A stretch of 59,606 bases of DNA, taken from the NCBI GenBank assembly GCA_002343505.1, contig DDQZ01000086.1:391-59996 (forward strand), read 5' to 3'. Each line of letters starts with the position of its first letter. The stretch's first letter is position 1. The notes beneath the pieces were generated by a model. It worked only from the letters and a program-made list of their open reading frames with translations, did no database searches and had not been told where the DNA came from. This DNA comes from Verrucomicrobiaceae bacterium UBA2429 (GTDB taxonomy: Bacteria; Verrucomicrobiota; Verrucomicrobiia; Verrucomicrobiales; Verrucomicrobiaceae). The position numbers and the translations under genes were made by a program. Of the stretch, positions 23,658 through 31,605 are shown in pieces.

Positions 23658-24971
23658 TCACGGCAGGGCGTTGATGCCCAGCAATTCTCCGAGCTTTCCA
23701 TGCGCGCGGTAGTATTCCGCCTCGGCCAGGCCCGCTTCATGCAGGCCACCCGCGATGGCCGCGGCGTCCGTTTCACCGAGCACATGGGCTTTGATGAGCG
23801 CTGACTTGCGCGCCTGGATTTCGAGGAAGGCGGTGTCCACATCGGGAGTGGCGGGGTATTTGCCTGACTCCTGCCCTGCGCGCAGGACCTGCTTGAAGGG
23901 CGCGCCGCTCTGCCGCGCGTCCTGCTTGGCGGCATTGACGCCCTCATGCCAGTCCGCGCAGAGAATGCGGTAGTAGTCGCGCATGGCCTGCTTGTTGTGG
24001 TGGATGATTAGCGCGCGCCCGTCCACCTCGACGGTGCTGGTGGCGCGGAAGCTGTCCGCATCCAGCGTGTCCACGAAGAACAGCTCCTCGCGGTCCACGG
24101 CGAACTCCCATTTCAAATCCCATAGATGCAGGCCGATCTCCGACAGCAGCTCCCTGACTGCCCACGCGCCGAGGAGGGACATCTTGATGGTCTCGGTGAA
24201 ATGCAGCGCGCTGAGGCCGCTCATGAGCAGCGCCTCCTGCTTCGTCACCGCGCGGTCCTCAGGCTCGTATTTGCTGGTCAGGTCATAAACCGGCCGGTCC
24301 AGCATCTGCCACGCGCGCATTGGCCCCGATAGGCCCAGCTCACGCTCGTAGGCGCGGCGCTCCTTGTCGCTTAGCTGCTCGTATTTGCGCAGCACCGAGC
24401 TGCCACTAGTGACGCCAAAGCGCACGATGTACTCCAGCGGCACCACATACATGTCGCTCTGGTGAAACTGGGCGTAGTCAAAGACAAAACTGCCCATCAC
24501 ATTGCGCTGGGGCGGGCGGATCACCGGAAAGCGCTTCACCACGTTGAAGCGGCTCGGATTTGCCGGCATGCCTCCGGTGGCTATCCCGCCGCTCACCGCG
24601 TCCACCATGCCCAGGTGGTGCGTGCGCGCGCCGCGCTCAAGCATCGCCTGCAGCGGGCCGTCCCTGAGTTGGTCGCGCCAGGTGTCGCCGAGGGAGTCCG
24701 CGCCCAGCAAGGCTTCATTCACCTTTTGCCAGGTCTCCGGGCGTCCGAGACGCAGGTATATGGCGTGGCGGAAAATGGCGCGGTTGAGGTCATTGCCGGG
24801 AATTTCAAAAATGGAGCCCACGTCGAAGACGGAACCCGCCGGAGTCGTCTCGCACACCACATAACCGGGGTGGTCCGGCACGGCGTGCAGGTTCTGCACG
24901 GAGCCGTGATACACCGGCTCGCCGAGTTTCGAGAGGTCCACAGAGGCGGGGATGGAGGCGGGATAAGGCAT
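23658..24971 (-). CDS. purC: SAICAR synthase-like protein (PurC family)
   Basis: A 437-residue cytoplasmic protein related to phosphoribosylaminoimidazole-succinocarboxamide synthase, which joins aspartate to CAIR in purine synthesis. Family traits: the N-terminal strand-loop YHGSVQNLHAV followed by AGSVFDVGSIF; PLEYIVRFGVTSGSS, matching the PLE-VVRN region; YDLTSKYEPEDRAVTKQEA, matching the PIxExxYK-DD region; and LWDLKWEFAVDREELFFVDT followed by LDADSFRAT, matching the F-x-L-x-D-E-I-x-T-PDT/S-R region. It is longer than the common 240-300-residue enzyme, with a C-terminal helical extension. Sequence divergence is large, so a shifted substrate is possible. No other pur gene is present. Confidence 0.72.
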   Translation of the reverse strand: MPYPASIPASVDLSKLGEPVYHGSVQNLHAVPDHPGYVVCETTPAGSVFDVGSIFEIPGNDLNRAIFRHAIYLRLGRPETWQKVNEALLGADSLGDTWRDQLRDGPLQAMLERGARTHHLGMVDAVSGGIATGGMPANPSRFNVVKRFPVIRPPQRNVMGSFVFDYAQFHQSDMYVVPLEYIVRFGVTSGSSVLRKYEQLSDKERRAYERELGLSGPMRAWQMLDRPVYDLTSKYEPEDRAVTKQEALLMSGLSALHFTETIKMSLLGAWAVRELLSEIGLHLWDLKWEFAVDREELFFVDTLDADSFRATSTVEVDGRALIIHHNKQAMRDYYRILCADWHEGVNAAKQDARQSGAPFKQVLRAGQESGKYPATPDVDTAFLEIQARKSALIKAHVLGETDAAAIAGGLHEAGLAEAEYYRAHGKLGELLGINALP

Positions 24972-25100
24972 GGCGGGAAGATTGGCGAGAGTTCGGCGGG
25001 GATGGGGGGATTTTCAAATCATTCCAGGCTGGAAACGCCTCTCGCGCGCAATGCCCGTCAGCGCGCTTGTTTCAGCCGGCAATAGCTGCATGGTGACCCC

Positions 25101-25626
25101 ATGCGCGAAGTCTTTGACCTGCTGTTGCGAATCCAAAAGCGTCGGGATGTTTCCTTGCTGCTGATCGGCGGCTGGGCAGTGCAGGCTCATGGATTCACGC
25201 GCGCCACCCTGGATGTTGACTGCCTTAGCGCCGTGGAGGACGAGGCCAAAATCGCCGAGGAACTCGAAAAGGCGGGTTTTGTTTGTTTCGACGAGAAACC
25301 CTCCTTTCGCCGCTTCCAGCACAAGATTGACCCTCTCATGATTTTGAGATGTCATGCGTGTCAATGCGGCGACATTTGAGAAGATGCGGGCATTATCAGA
25401 ATCCTACACCGTTTCAGGCATCGAATTCCGCGTGCCATCGCTTGCGCATCTGATCGCTCTGAAACTCCATGCGGCTCGAAACGAGCACCGCGCTCAAAAA
25501 GACCTGACTGATGTGCGCGAGCTGCTGCGCGCGAATCCCGGCAAGGTCGCCCCGGATGAGCTGCGCCAGCTTTGCCGGCAGTTCGGCACGCCGCAATTGG
25601 CGGCGCAACTCGAAGACCATTTATGA
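25101..25626 (+). pseudogene. Nucleotidyltransferase (DUF6036/AbiEii-like), frameshifted
   Basis: Two overlapping reading frames together make one nucleotidyltransferase-fold protein. Frame 1 (25101-25379) encodes LLIGGWAVQAHGFTRATLDVDC, the GG-x-HG-x-R-x-T-x-D-x-D catalytic signature of the MNT/AbiEii group. Frame 2 (25354-25626) continues the family sequence: VNAATFEKM, then GIEFRVPSLAHLIALKLHAARNEHRAQKDLTDV. Removing one A in TTGAGATGTC near 25346-25350 would restore LMILDVMRVNAATF, as expected for the family. The gene is therefore either disrupted, read by frameshifting, or affected by a sequence error. A separate second start ATG exists at 25354. The stop overlaps the next small gene by ATGA. 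Confidence 0.75.
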
Positions 25627-25850
25627 ATCCTGGCCTTGATCTCGAACTGCCGTTTGATGACATGCCCCCTCGGGAGCCTGTGCGCATGGATGCGGACAAC
25701 TATCTGGCCTTCATTGAATTCAACCAGGGGATTCTTCGTGAAAACGGCCTGGTGCAGCGTGTGCTGAGCCTGCGGGCCGAGCCGGTTGCTCACTTGTTCA
25801 CGCTCGCCCCCGCCCGCCTTGAGTGTGCGAATCAAGAGGCGTCCCTGTAA
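25623..25850 (+). CDS. Small acidic protein following nucleotidyltransferase gene
   Basis: A 75-residue protein starting at ATG 25623, overlapping the stop of the nucleotidyltransferase frame as ATGA, so translational coupling is likely. It begins MNPGLDLELPFDDMPPREP and contains DADNYLAFIEFNQGILRENG, a helical middle segment with Tyr/Phe. No family is recognised. Two-gene units of an MNT nucleotidyltransferase plus a small protein are common toxin-antitoxin arrangements (MNT-HEPN, AbiE), but this protein shows no HEPN RxxxxH motif. It is therefore only a candidate partner. Confidence 0.55.
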   Translation: MNPGLDLELPFDDMPPREPVRMDADNYLAFIEFNQGILRENGLVQRVLSLRAEPVAHLFTLAPARLECANQEASL

Positions 25851-25889
25851 GGCCAGGATGCGCTCGCGTGTGCTGATGGAATCCAAGCC

Positions 25890-27380
25890 TCACCTCCGGC
25901 TCTTCATGAAGCGCTCCAGGTCTTCGAGGAATTTGGCCACGCTGTCGCGGGGCTTGAGGTCCTGGGCGCGCTTGAGCAGCGGGATGGCCTCGGCGTATTT
26001 GCCCATGCCGGTGTAGAGCTGGGCGAGGCGGGTCTTGGCGTCGGCTTCGAAGGCTTCGATGTTGCCGGCGGTCTCGTAGTAAAAGGCGGCCTTCTCGTTG
26101 TTGCCCTCCTTTTGGTAGTGCCCGCCGAGCATGAGCAGCGTCTCGCCGTCCAGAGGATCCTGCTCGGCGACTTGGGTGAGGATTTTCAAGGCTTCCACCT
26201 CGCGGCCCTCAGCCATGCCGATCTTGGCCTCCAGCTTCATGACGCGGCGGCGGTCTTCGGGGGTGAGCTTGCTTTCGCCGGCGGACTGGACCTTTTGCAG
26301 CAGGCCGCGCGAGGCTTTGAAGCCCTCCTTGGCGAGCAGGATCTCGGCGGCGCGCAGGGGCACGGAGACATCGCCTCCGCCGGTCTTTTCATAGGCGCGC
26401 AGGTAGGCGTCGGCGGCGGCTTCGAGCATGCCTTCGTTCACATAGATGTCGCCGAGGGTGGAGAGCTGGGCGGTCTCCAGCTTGCCCATCTGGTGCAGCA
26501 CCTCGTAATTGGCGGCGGCGGCGAGCATGTCCTTGCGGCCCATGTGGGCGTTGGCTTGCAGAGTCCAGAGGCTGTCGTCGGCGGGGTTGGCGGCGATCAT
26601 GCGGTCCAGCATGGAGACGACCTCGGGGAAGCGCTCCTGCATGTAGAGGGAGCGCATGAGGCCCATCTCCCAGTCCTTGATGTCGGGTGCCAGCACCATG
26701 GCGAGCCGGAAGGCCTCCTCGGCGGCGGTGAAGTTCTCCAGCGTGAGGTGGGAGATGGCGAGCAGGCCGTAATTCGTGGCGTCCACCGCGCCGAGGCGGA
26801 TGGCCTCGGTGAAGTGGCGCACGGCCTCATTGTGAGCGCCGGCCTGGGCGTAGAGGATGGCGAGGTTGGCGTGGGCCTGGCGGTAGTCGGGGAATTTGCC
26901 GATGGCCTTGATGAAGTCGGCGGCGGCCTGCTGCTTGCGGTCGTTCTGGAAGTGCAGGTTGCCGATGAGGAAGTCGAATCGGGCGCTGCTGTCAGGCAGG
27001 GCGCGGAGCCTTTCCAGGTATTGCAGCGCGGTGTCCGGCTCGTCTTTGATGAGCGGCAGGATCTGCTCGTAGTCGGCCATTTCGGTCTCGGACATGGGCG
27101 GCTCCACCTCGCTGCTGAAGCCGAAGCTGCCGAGCAGCTTCTTCTGGAAGAGGGGGTTGTCCCACACGGGGTTCGGCGCGGCGTGGAGTGCGGCGGCGCT
27201 GAGGAACAAGGCGGGGATGAATTGGCCGCAAAAAAACGCAAAAAGGGTGTTTCGGAAACAGGGTTTAAAGCTCCCAGCATGAAGAAGACACGAGAGTCTG
27301 TCTGCTCCGGCTTTTTGCGCTTCTTTGAGTTTTTTGCGGCGATCCGTTCCGGGCTGCTGGCTGGGGAGACTGGCTTTCAT
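25890..27380 (-). CDS. TPR-repeat protein of the TonB operon, with repeat-derived N-terminus
   Basis: A 496-residue exported TPR protein, the last gene of the DUF3450-ExbB-ExbB-ExbD-TonB operon, starting 10 bp after the tonB stop. TPR motifs run from about residue 110 to 490 (FLIGNLHFQNDRKQQAAADF, QAHANLAILYAQAGAHNEAV, GLLAISHLTLENFTAAEEAF and more). Such TPR proteins accompany TtpC-type TonB systems of marine Gammaproteobacteria, where they help energy transfer or receptor coupling. The only in-frame start is at 27380. It makes the first 52 residues mostly the translation of a 118-bp inverted repeat (27224-27341), with the hydrophobic signal core formed partly by that repeat (LFAFFCG, then FIPALFLSAAALHAAP). 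Mature protein probably begins near residue 69. Confidence 0.85.
   Translation of the reverse strand: MKASLPSQQPGTDRRKKLKEAQKAGADRLSCLLHAGSFKPCFRNTLFAFFCGQFIPALFLSAAALHAAPNPVWDNPLFQKKLLGSFGFSSEVEPPMSETEMADYEQILPLIKDEPDTALQYLERLRALPDSSARFDFLIGNLHFQNDRKQQAAADFIKAIGKFPDYRQAHANLAILYAQAGAHNEAVRHFTEAIRLGAVDATNYGLLAISHLTLENFTAAEEAFRLAMVLAPDIKDWEMGLMRSLYMQERFPEVVSMLDRMIAANPADDSLWTLQANAHMGRKDMLAAAANYEVLHQMGKLETAQLSTLGDIYVNEGMLEAAADAYLRAYEKTGGGDVSVPLRAAEILLAKEGFKASRGLLQKVQSAGESKLTPEDRRRVMKLEAKIGMAEGREVEALKILTQVAEQDPLDGETLLMLGGHYQKEGNNEKAAFYYETAGNIEAFEADAKTRLAQLYTGMGKYAEAIPLLKRAQDLKPRDSVAKFLEDLERFMKSRR
27224..27341. repeat. 118-bp inverted repeat within the TPR gene start
   Basis: The left arm at 27224-27245 reads GGCCGC, seven A, CGC, AAAAAG. 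The right arm at 27311-27341 reads CTTTTTGCGC TTCTTTGAG TTTTTTGCGGCG, an imperfect inverse with an extra internal unit. About 65 bp of unrelated sequence lie between the arms. The element is more A+T-rich than the surrounding DNA and lies wholly inside the coding frame of the TPR protein, where it forms residues about 14-52. A dispersed intergenic repeat that inserted into the start of the gene is the simplest reading. Confidence 0.65.
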
Positions 27381-27389
27381 GAGTGGAGG

Positions 27390-28055
27390 TTATTTGCCGA
27401 ATTTGAAGGGCATCTTGGTCTTGTAAGGCACGCGCCTGCCGCCGCGCTGGCCGGGCTCGAAGCGCCACTGCTTGATGGCGGCGAGCACGGGCTCGTTGAG
27501 GGCGGCGTTGAAGCTGCTGGTGACGCGCGGGTTCTGCACGCGGCCCTGGGTGTCCACGACGAACTCGACCTCAATGCGCCCGGCGGCGTTGCGGAAGTTG
27601 GCGGGGATTTTGGGCTGCACCTGGTACACGGGGCGGGGCTTCTGGCCCATGTCTCCCATGCTGAAATTGGCCATGGCATTCTGCATGGCGGCGGCGCCGA
27701 AGTTCCCGGCCATGGCGGCGCCGCTGCCACCGACGGGGCCGCCGATGTCGAGCGAGGCGGGGCTGAGATCCGGCGGCGGCTGCATGTCCGGCGGCGGCTC
27801 CTCCTCAGCATCCGGCGGGGGCGGCGGCTCGTCGAGCATGGAGTCGGGCGGCGGCGGCGCGGAGATGGCGGCCACGGAGCGCACGAGCATGTCCTTTTTG
27901 CCGCCGCCGGTGACGATCTGGAGATAGGGGATGATGCCGAAGACGAAAACGGTCAGCACGAGCCCGTAGCCGAGCATGAAGAGCAACTGCACGAGCACCC
28001 AAAGGCCCGCGCCTTTGCGCTTCCCCGTGGTGGCTTCTGGATGCGGCTGCGACAT
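27390..28055 (-). CDS. tonB: TonB energy transducer
   Basis: A 221-residue protein that passes inner-membrane energy to outer-membrane receptors. It has a cytoplasmic N-terminus, one membrane helix (about residues 18-44, LWVLVQLLFMLGYGLVLTVF), a proline-rich stretch (APPPPDSMLDEPPPPPDAEE), a Gly/Ala/Met-rich linker, and the C-terminal TonB domain beginning YQVQPKIPANFRNAAGRIEV, with VQNPRVTSSFNAALNEPVL and KQWRFEPGQRGGRRVP. The short proline linker resembles TonB2-type proteins. The start is 6 bp after the exbD stop. No TonB-dependent receptor gene lies in the window. Confidence 0.94.
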   Translation of the reverse strand: MSQPHPEATTGKRKGAGLWVLVQLLFMLGYGLVLTVFVFGIIPYLQIVTGGGKKDMLVRSVAAISAPPPPDSMLDEPPPPPDAEEEPPPDMQPPPDLSPASLDIGGPVGGSGAAMAGNFGAAAMQNAMANFSMGDMGQKPRPVYQVQPKIPANFRNAAGRIEVEFVVDTQGRVQNPRVTSSFNAALNEPVLAAIKQWRFEPGQRGGRRVPYKTKMPFKFGK

Positions 28056-28061
28056 GCGCGG

Positions 28062-28469
28062 TTATTTGCGTGTGGAGACGGAGACTTTGAGCGCGCCGCC
28101 AAGCTTGGCCTCGTCAATGACGCGGACGAAGAGGCCGGAGGGGGCTTTTTCATCCACCTGGATGATGACGGGAGTGGACTCCTCCTTTTCGACAAAGCGG
28201 CGCACGGTGGGCTGCACGCCGGTCATGCCGATCTCCTTGCCGCCATAGACGATCTGCCCCTCGGAGGTGATGGCGATCATGACGCTCTGCTTCTCCAGGT
28301 CGCTGGCGGAGGCGGCCTGCGGCTTGTCCACCTCGATGCCGGTCTCCTCCACGAAGGTGGTGGTGACGATGAAGAAGATCAGGAGGATGAAAATGCAGTC
28401 AATGAGGGGGGAGATGTCAATGGCTGCGTCGTCCTCGCCGTCGTTGGAGCTTCCGAATTTTCTGGCCAT
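28062..28469 (-). CDS. exbD: ExbD-family biopolymer transport protein
   Basis: A 135-residue inner-membrane protein with one N-terminal helix (ISPLIDCIFILLIFFIVTTTF). It includes the proton-channel Asp of the family (DISPLIDCIFILLIFF) and a periplasmic domain ending in FVRVIDEAKLGGALKVSVST. It should form the stator with the ExbB proteins encoded just upstream. It is 32 bp after exbB and 6 bp before tonB, in one transcription unit. Confidence 0.95.
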   Translation of the reverse strand: MARKFGSSNDGEDDAAIDISPLIDCIFILLIFFIVTTTFVEETGIEVDKPQAASASDLEKQSVMIAITSEGQIVYGGKEIGMTGVQPTVRRFVEKEESTPVIIQVDEKAPSGLFVRVIDEAKLGGALKVSVSTRK

Positions 28470-28501
28470 GGTGCGTGTGGGTGGTGGTGCGTGCGGCGGT
28501 T

Positions 28502-29191
28502 TCAGGCGTGCTGTTTATGGCGCTTGAGCGCGCGCTGGCCGCAGGCGTTTTGCAGGTGCTCGATGAATGCCTCGAACCTGGCCCGGCGGCTGGTCAGCAG
28601 GTAATGCAGAAAGTAACCCGGCAGGGCGATCATAAGGCCCGTCTCGGTGGTGATGAGCGCCTCGGAGATGCCTCCGGCGACGACGTTCATGGTGCCCTCT
28701 CCGCCGCCGCCTTTCGAGAGGCCGTCAAAGGTGGTGAGCATGCCGGTGACGGTGCCGAGCAGCCCCCACAGGGGCGCGGCGGCGATGGCGACGGTGATGA
28801 ATTTCAAATCCCGGTCCAGGGGCGGCAGCTCGTGCGCGCGCAGCTCCTCGAAGGCGGCCATGACTTCATCGTAACCGGCCTCGTCACGCAGGCGCACCTC
28901 ATGGAAGTCCAGGTAGCGCTGGGCGCTGCGCCAGGCGCTGATGGAGGCGGCGCTGTCGGCTCCGAGCCGGCTGATGAGCTGGCGGCCGCCGAAGTATTTG
29001 CGCTGGCGGAAGCGGATGAGAAAGAAGGTGTAAAACATGTCGCCGCACTTCGCATAAAGCACGAAGGCGGTGAGGCTGAGCGGGATCATGCCCCAGCCGC
29101 CGGCGTCCCAGAGTTCGAGCGCGCTCTGCAGGTAGGCGCGCGCGCCCTCGGGCAGGGAGTCGGTCAGGGAGGCGAGCAGGGGGAAAGTCAT
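28502..29191 (-). CDS. exbB: MotA/TolQ/ExbB proton channel protein (second ExbB)
   Basis: A 229-residue inner-membrane protein with three helices: near the N-terminus (WGMIPLSLTAFVLYAKCG), and two in the conserved MotA/TolQ/ExbB core (FITVAIAAAPLWGLLGTVTG, then GGISEALITTETGLMIALPG, LHYLLTSRRARFEAFIEHLQ). GTVTGMLTTF and EALITTETGLMIALP are hallmark motifs of the proton channel. Together with the larger ExbB-like gene upstream, the cluster has two ExbB-type proteins, as in the Vibrio TtpC-TonB2 arrangement. Confidence 0.94.
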   Translation of the reverse strand: MTFPLLASLTDSLPEGARAYLQSALELWDAGGWGMIPLSLTAFVLYAKCGDMFYTFFLIRFRQRKYFGGRQLISRLGADSAASISAWRSAQRYLDFHEVRLRDEAGYDEVMAAFEELRAHELPPLDRDLKFITVAIAAAPLWGLLGTVTGMLTTFDGLSKGGGGEGTMNVVAGGISEALITTETGLMIALPGYFLHYLLTSRRARFEAFIEHLQNACGQRALKRHKQHA

Positions 29192-29221
29192 CGTCTTGCC
29201 AGGGGTGCCGGACCTGGGGCG

Positions 29222-30697
29222 TCACACAGCGGGCGCGGGCAGCGCTCCAGGAGCAGGGTCGTCTTTGGCCGGAGGCCCGGAGGCGCGCGGGGCGGTGCCG
29301 AGGATGTCTTTGGCGTTGCGGTGGTTCAGGATGCGCACGCCGAGCTTCTCCATGTCGTCCTGGATGGCCTTCGACATGCGGGCGAGAAAGGCGGCCATGA
29401 GCAGGCACGGGATGGCGGTGATGAGACCCCACTCGGTGGTGAGCAGCGCCTCGGAGATGCCGGAGGAAAAGGTGGAGGCGTCCTGGGTGCCGAAGACGGT
29501 GATGAGCTTGAAGGTGTTGATCATCCCGGTCACGGTGCCGAGCAGGCCGAGCAGCGGCTCGACGGCGGCGGCGATCTTGATGAAGGGGATGAAGGCGTTT
29601 AGCCGCGTCTTGGCATCGAGCACGCGCTCGAACATGGACTCCTCCATCATGGAAACGGGGTCACGGTAATGCTTGAGCACGGCGTCGAGCATCTTGCCCA
29701 CCGGGCCGCCCGTCTTGCGGACAATGGCGCCCGCCTCCTGGAAGCGGCCGGCATCCAGATGCTCCAGCAAAGCGGAGATCTGCCGGTGGCTGGGGCGGCG
29801 CACGAGCCAGAGCTGGAGCCACTTCACGAGGCCGACGAGCACGGCCACGAGACCGAGGATGCCGATCGGCCACATGACGGGACCGCCTTTGAGAAACTCC
29901 TGCCACACAGTCATCTTCGTCTCCTCGATCTTGAAGGCGGAGCCGCGTGTGGAGTCCACCGGCAGGCTGCCCTCTCCGGCGGCCAGCGTGGTGCGGATGT
30001 CCTCGGGCCGCGTATCGGGAGGCAGCGTCAGGATCGCCGGCTCCAGGCTGCCCAGGCGCAGGTCGGCCAGGCCCATGTGCTTGCCGTCATTGCCGGCGAA
30101 AAAGGCCAGCGGCCCCATGACGAGGAACTTGCCCTCGGAGACGATGCCGCTTTTGCCCTCCACGGCGCTGCCGTCAAAGATGGTGCCGCCGAGCACATCC
30201 TCCAGGCGGTCCACCGCGAGCATGAGCAGGTCCATGCGCGCCTGCAGCCGCTCCTCGGCGCTGAGGTTGGCGTTGTTGGCGGCGTTTTTCTTCGCCGTGA
30301 TGGTGTCCCCGTAACGCTGCGCCTCGGAGATGTGCAGGCGCGTCTCCATGTTGCGGATGAACTCGTCCACCGCGTTGGCGATGTAGTTCGTCTGGTCCTC
30401 CTTGGCCTTGATCTGCGCGCGCAGGTTCGTCACGTCGAGCTGGCGCGTGTCGGCGATGCGCAGCACGCGGTCGTATTCCTTGCGCGCCTCGATGACCTTG
30501 TCGTCCAGCTCGTTGAGCTGCCTGGTCATCGGCACCTTTTCCTCCTCGATCTGGGAGCGGGTGGTGGAGAGCTGGCGCGTGACGGCGTCGAGCTTTTTCT
30601 GGAAATCCTCCGCCACCTTGGGCAGGGGATTCGTGGTCTGCGCGGCGGCGGAAAGCGCGAGCGCGAGGGAAAGCGAGAGGCAAAGGCTGTGTCTCAT
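29222..30697 (-). CDS. TtpC-like ExbB protein with periplasmic coiled coil
   Basis: A 491-residue protein: signal sequence (MRHSLCLSLSLALALSAAAQ), a long periplasmic coiled coil (about residues 25-130, KVAEDFQKKLDAVTRQLSTT and further heptads), a beta-rich segment, then the MotA/TolQ/ExbB module near the C-terminus: GGPVMWPIGILGLVAVLVGL, AAVEPLLGLLGTVTGMINTF, GISEALLTTEWGLITAIPCL. This is the layout of TtpC, the extra ExbB-type component of TonB2 systems. The start at 30697 was chosen for the signal sequence; 24 extra upstream codons were rejected. It lies between the DUF3450 gene (25 bp gap) and exbB (30 bp gap). Confidence 0.92.
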   Translation of the reverse strand: MRHSLCLSLSLALALSAAAQTTNPLPKVAEDFQKKLDAVTRQLSTTRSQIEEEKVPMTRQLNELDDKVIEARKEYDRVLRIADTRQLDVTNLRAQIKAKEDQTNYIANAVDEFIRNMETRLHISEAQRYGDTITAKKNAANNANLSAEERLQARMDLLMLAVDRLEDVLGGTIFDGSAVEGKSGIVSEGKFLVMGPLAFFAGNDGKHMGLADLRLGSLEPAILTLPPDTRPEDIRTTLAAGEGSLPVDSTRGSAFKIEETKMTVWQEFLKGGPVMWPIGILGLVAVLVGLVKWLQLWLVRRPSHRQISALLEHLDAGRFQEAGAIVRKTGGPVGKMLDAVLKHYRDPVSMMEESMFERVLDAKTRLNAFIPFIKIAAAVEPLLGLLGTVTGMINTFKLITVFGTQDASTFSSGISEALLTTEWGLITAIPCLLMAAFLARMSKAIQDDMEKLGVRILNHRNAKDILGTAPRASGPPAKDDPAPGALPAPAV

Positions 30698-30722
30698 CGG
30701 ATCAAATAAAAAGGAGTGTGTT

Positions 30723-31529
30723 TCAGCGCACCTTGACGGGCAGGGAGACGAAGCCAGCCACCTTCTCACCCTTGTTCATGGCGATGACTTCATTGATGAG
30801 CGGGGCCATTGTCGAGTCCTCCATGGCCTCCCAGCCGTCCTTGCCGGGGATGAGGATGCCGCCCACGTCACCCGTCTCGCCGCTGCCGGCGAAGTAGGCG
30901 GCGGCCAGGCCGAAGTAAATGACGCGCACCTCGATCTCGCGCCCGTCCTTGACCTTGCGGCGCTCGTTGATGACGAGCACGTCGCTGTTGAACTTGTTCA
31001 TCTCGTTGAGGATGACGAGCACGTTCACGAAGCGCTCGCCGGTGGAGGCCTTGATGTCCTCCTTCTTCATCTCCGCCTTCGGCAGGCGGTCATACTGGCC
31101 TTGAAGCTTGTCCTTCAAATACAGCGGCAGCCGGGGCCAGAGCGCGTGGACGCGGGTTTCGAGCTTCTCGATGCTGGCGAGCTGGAGGTTCTGGCTGGCC
31201 TTCAGCTCCTGGTTCTGCGCGTCCAGCTTTTCGCGCTCGGTGTCGTTGGTGGAGATGGTCTTGTTTTGCTCGGCGGTCTTTTCCGCCAGCTCCTTGAGCT
31301 GCGCCTCCAGCAGGGCCACGCGGCTGGTGAGGATGTCCCTCCCCGCGCGCCAGTCGGCCTCCTCCCTGGCGAGCAGTTTCTGGGTCTCGTAATACTTGTT
31401 CAGCAGCTCCCGGGACAGCGCCAGGTAGTCCTTCGTGGCGCTGGCGGGAGTCTGCGCCTGGACGGAGGCGGCCAGGGCAAAAACGGGCAAAAGCAGGCGA
31501 AAAGCGGCTGTGAGTCGGGATAAAAACAC
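30723..31529 (-). CDS. DUF3450 family protein, first gene of the TonB operon
   Basis: A 268-residue periplasmic coiled-coil protein of the DUF3450 family, whose genes regularly precede the TtpC/ExbB genes. A GTG start at 31529 gives a signal peptide (FLSRLTAAFRLLLPVFALAASVQAQ, spoken as MFLSR). The nearest ATG at 31634 would overlap the preceding gene and add 35 residues of non-signal sequence. The coiled coil (about residues 30-130) is followed by ERFVNVLVILNEMNKFNSDV and YFGLAAAYFAGSGETGDVGG, the conserved C-terminal part. Function is unknown, but the genetic link to ExbB/TonB suggests a role in energy transfer across the periplasm. Confidence 0.85.
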   Translation of the reverse strand: MFLSRLTAAFRLLLPVFALAASVQAQTPASATKDYLALSRELLNKYYETQKLLAREEADWRAGRDILTSRVALLEAQLKELAEKTAEQNKTISTNDTEREKLDAQNQELKASQNLQLASIEKLETRVHALWPRLPLYLKDKLQGQYDRLPKAEMKKEDIKASTGERFVNVLVILNEMNKFNSDVLVINERRKVKDGREIEVRVIYFGLAAAYFAGSGETGDVGGILIPGKDGWEAMEDSTMAPLINEVIAMNKGEKVAGFVSLPVKVR

Positions 31530-31605
31530 GCCTGACAGGTGCCGGAAAAGCCCTGAATCCAAAGGCGAATAACGTGACGAAAAAGACACAGTGGCGTTTC
31601 CGGCG

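Noticed and set aside
21202..23661. 819-codon minus-strand ORF opposite tamB
   Set aside because: Arg/His/Gln-rich shadow of a G+C-rich gene; the plus strand has TamB domains.
26112..28604. 830-codon plus-strand ORF opposite the TonB operon
   Set aside because: Crosses several well-supported minus-strand genes; glycine- and aspartate-rich shadow sequence.
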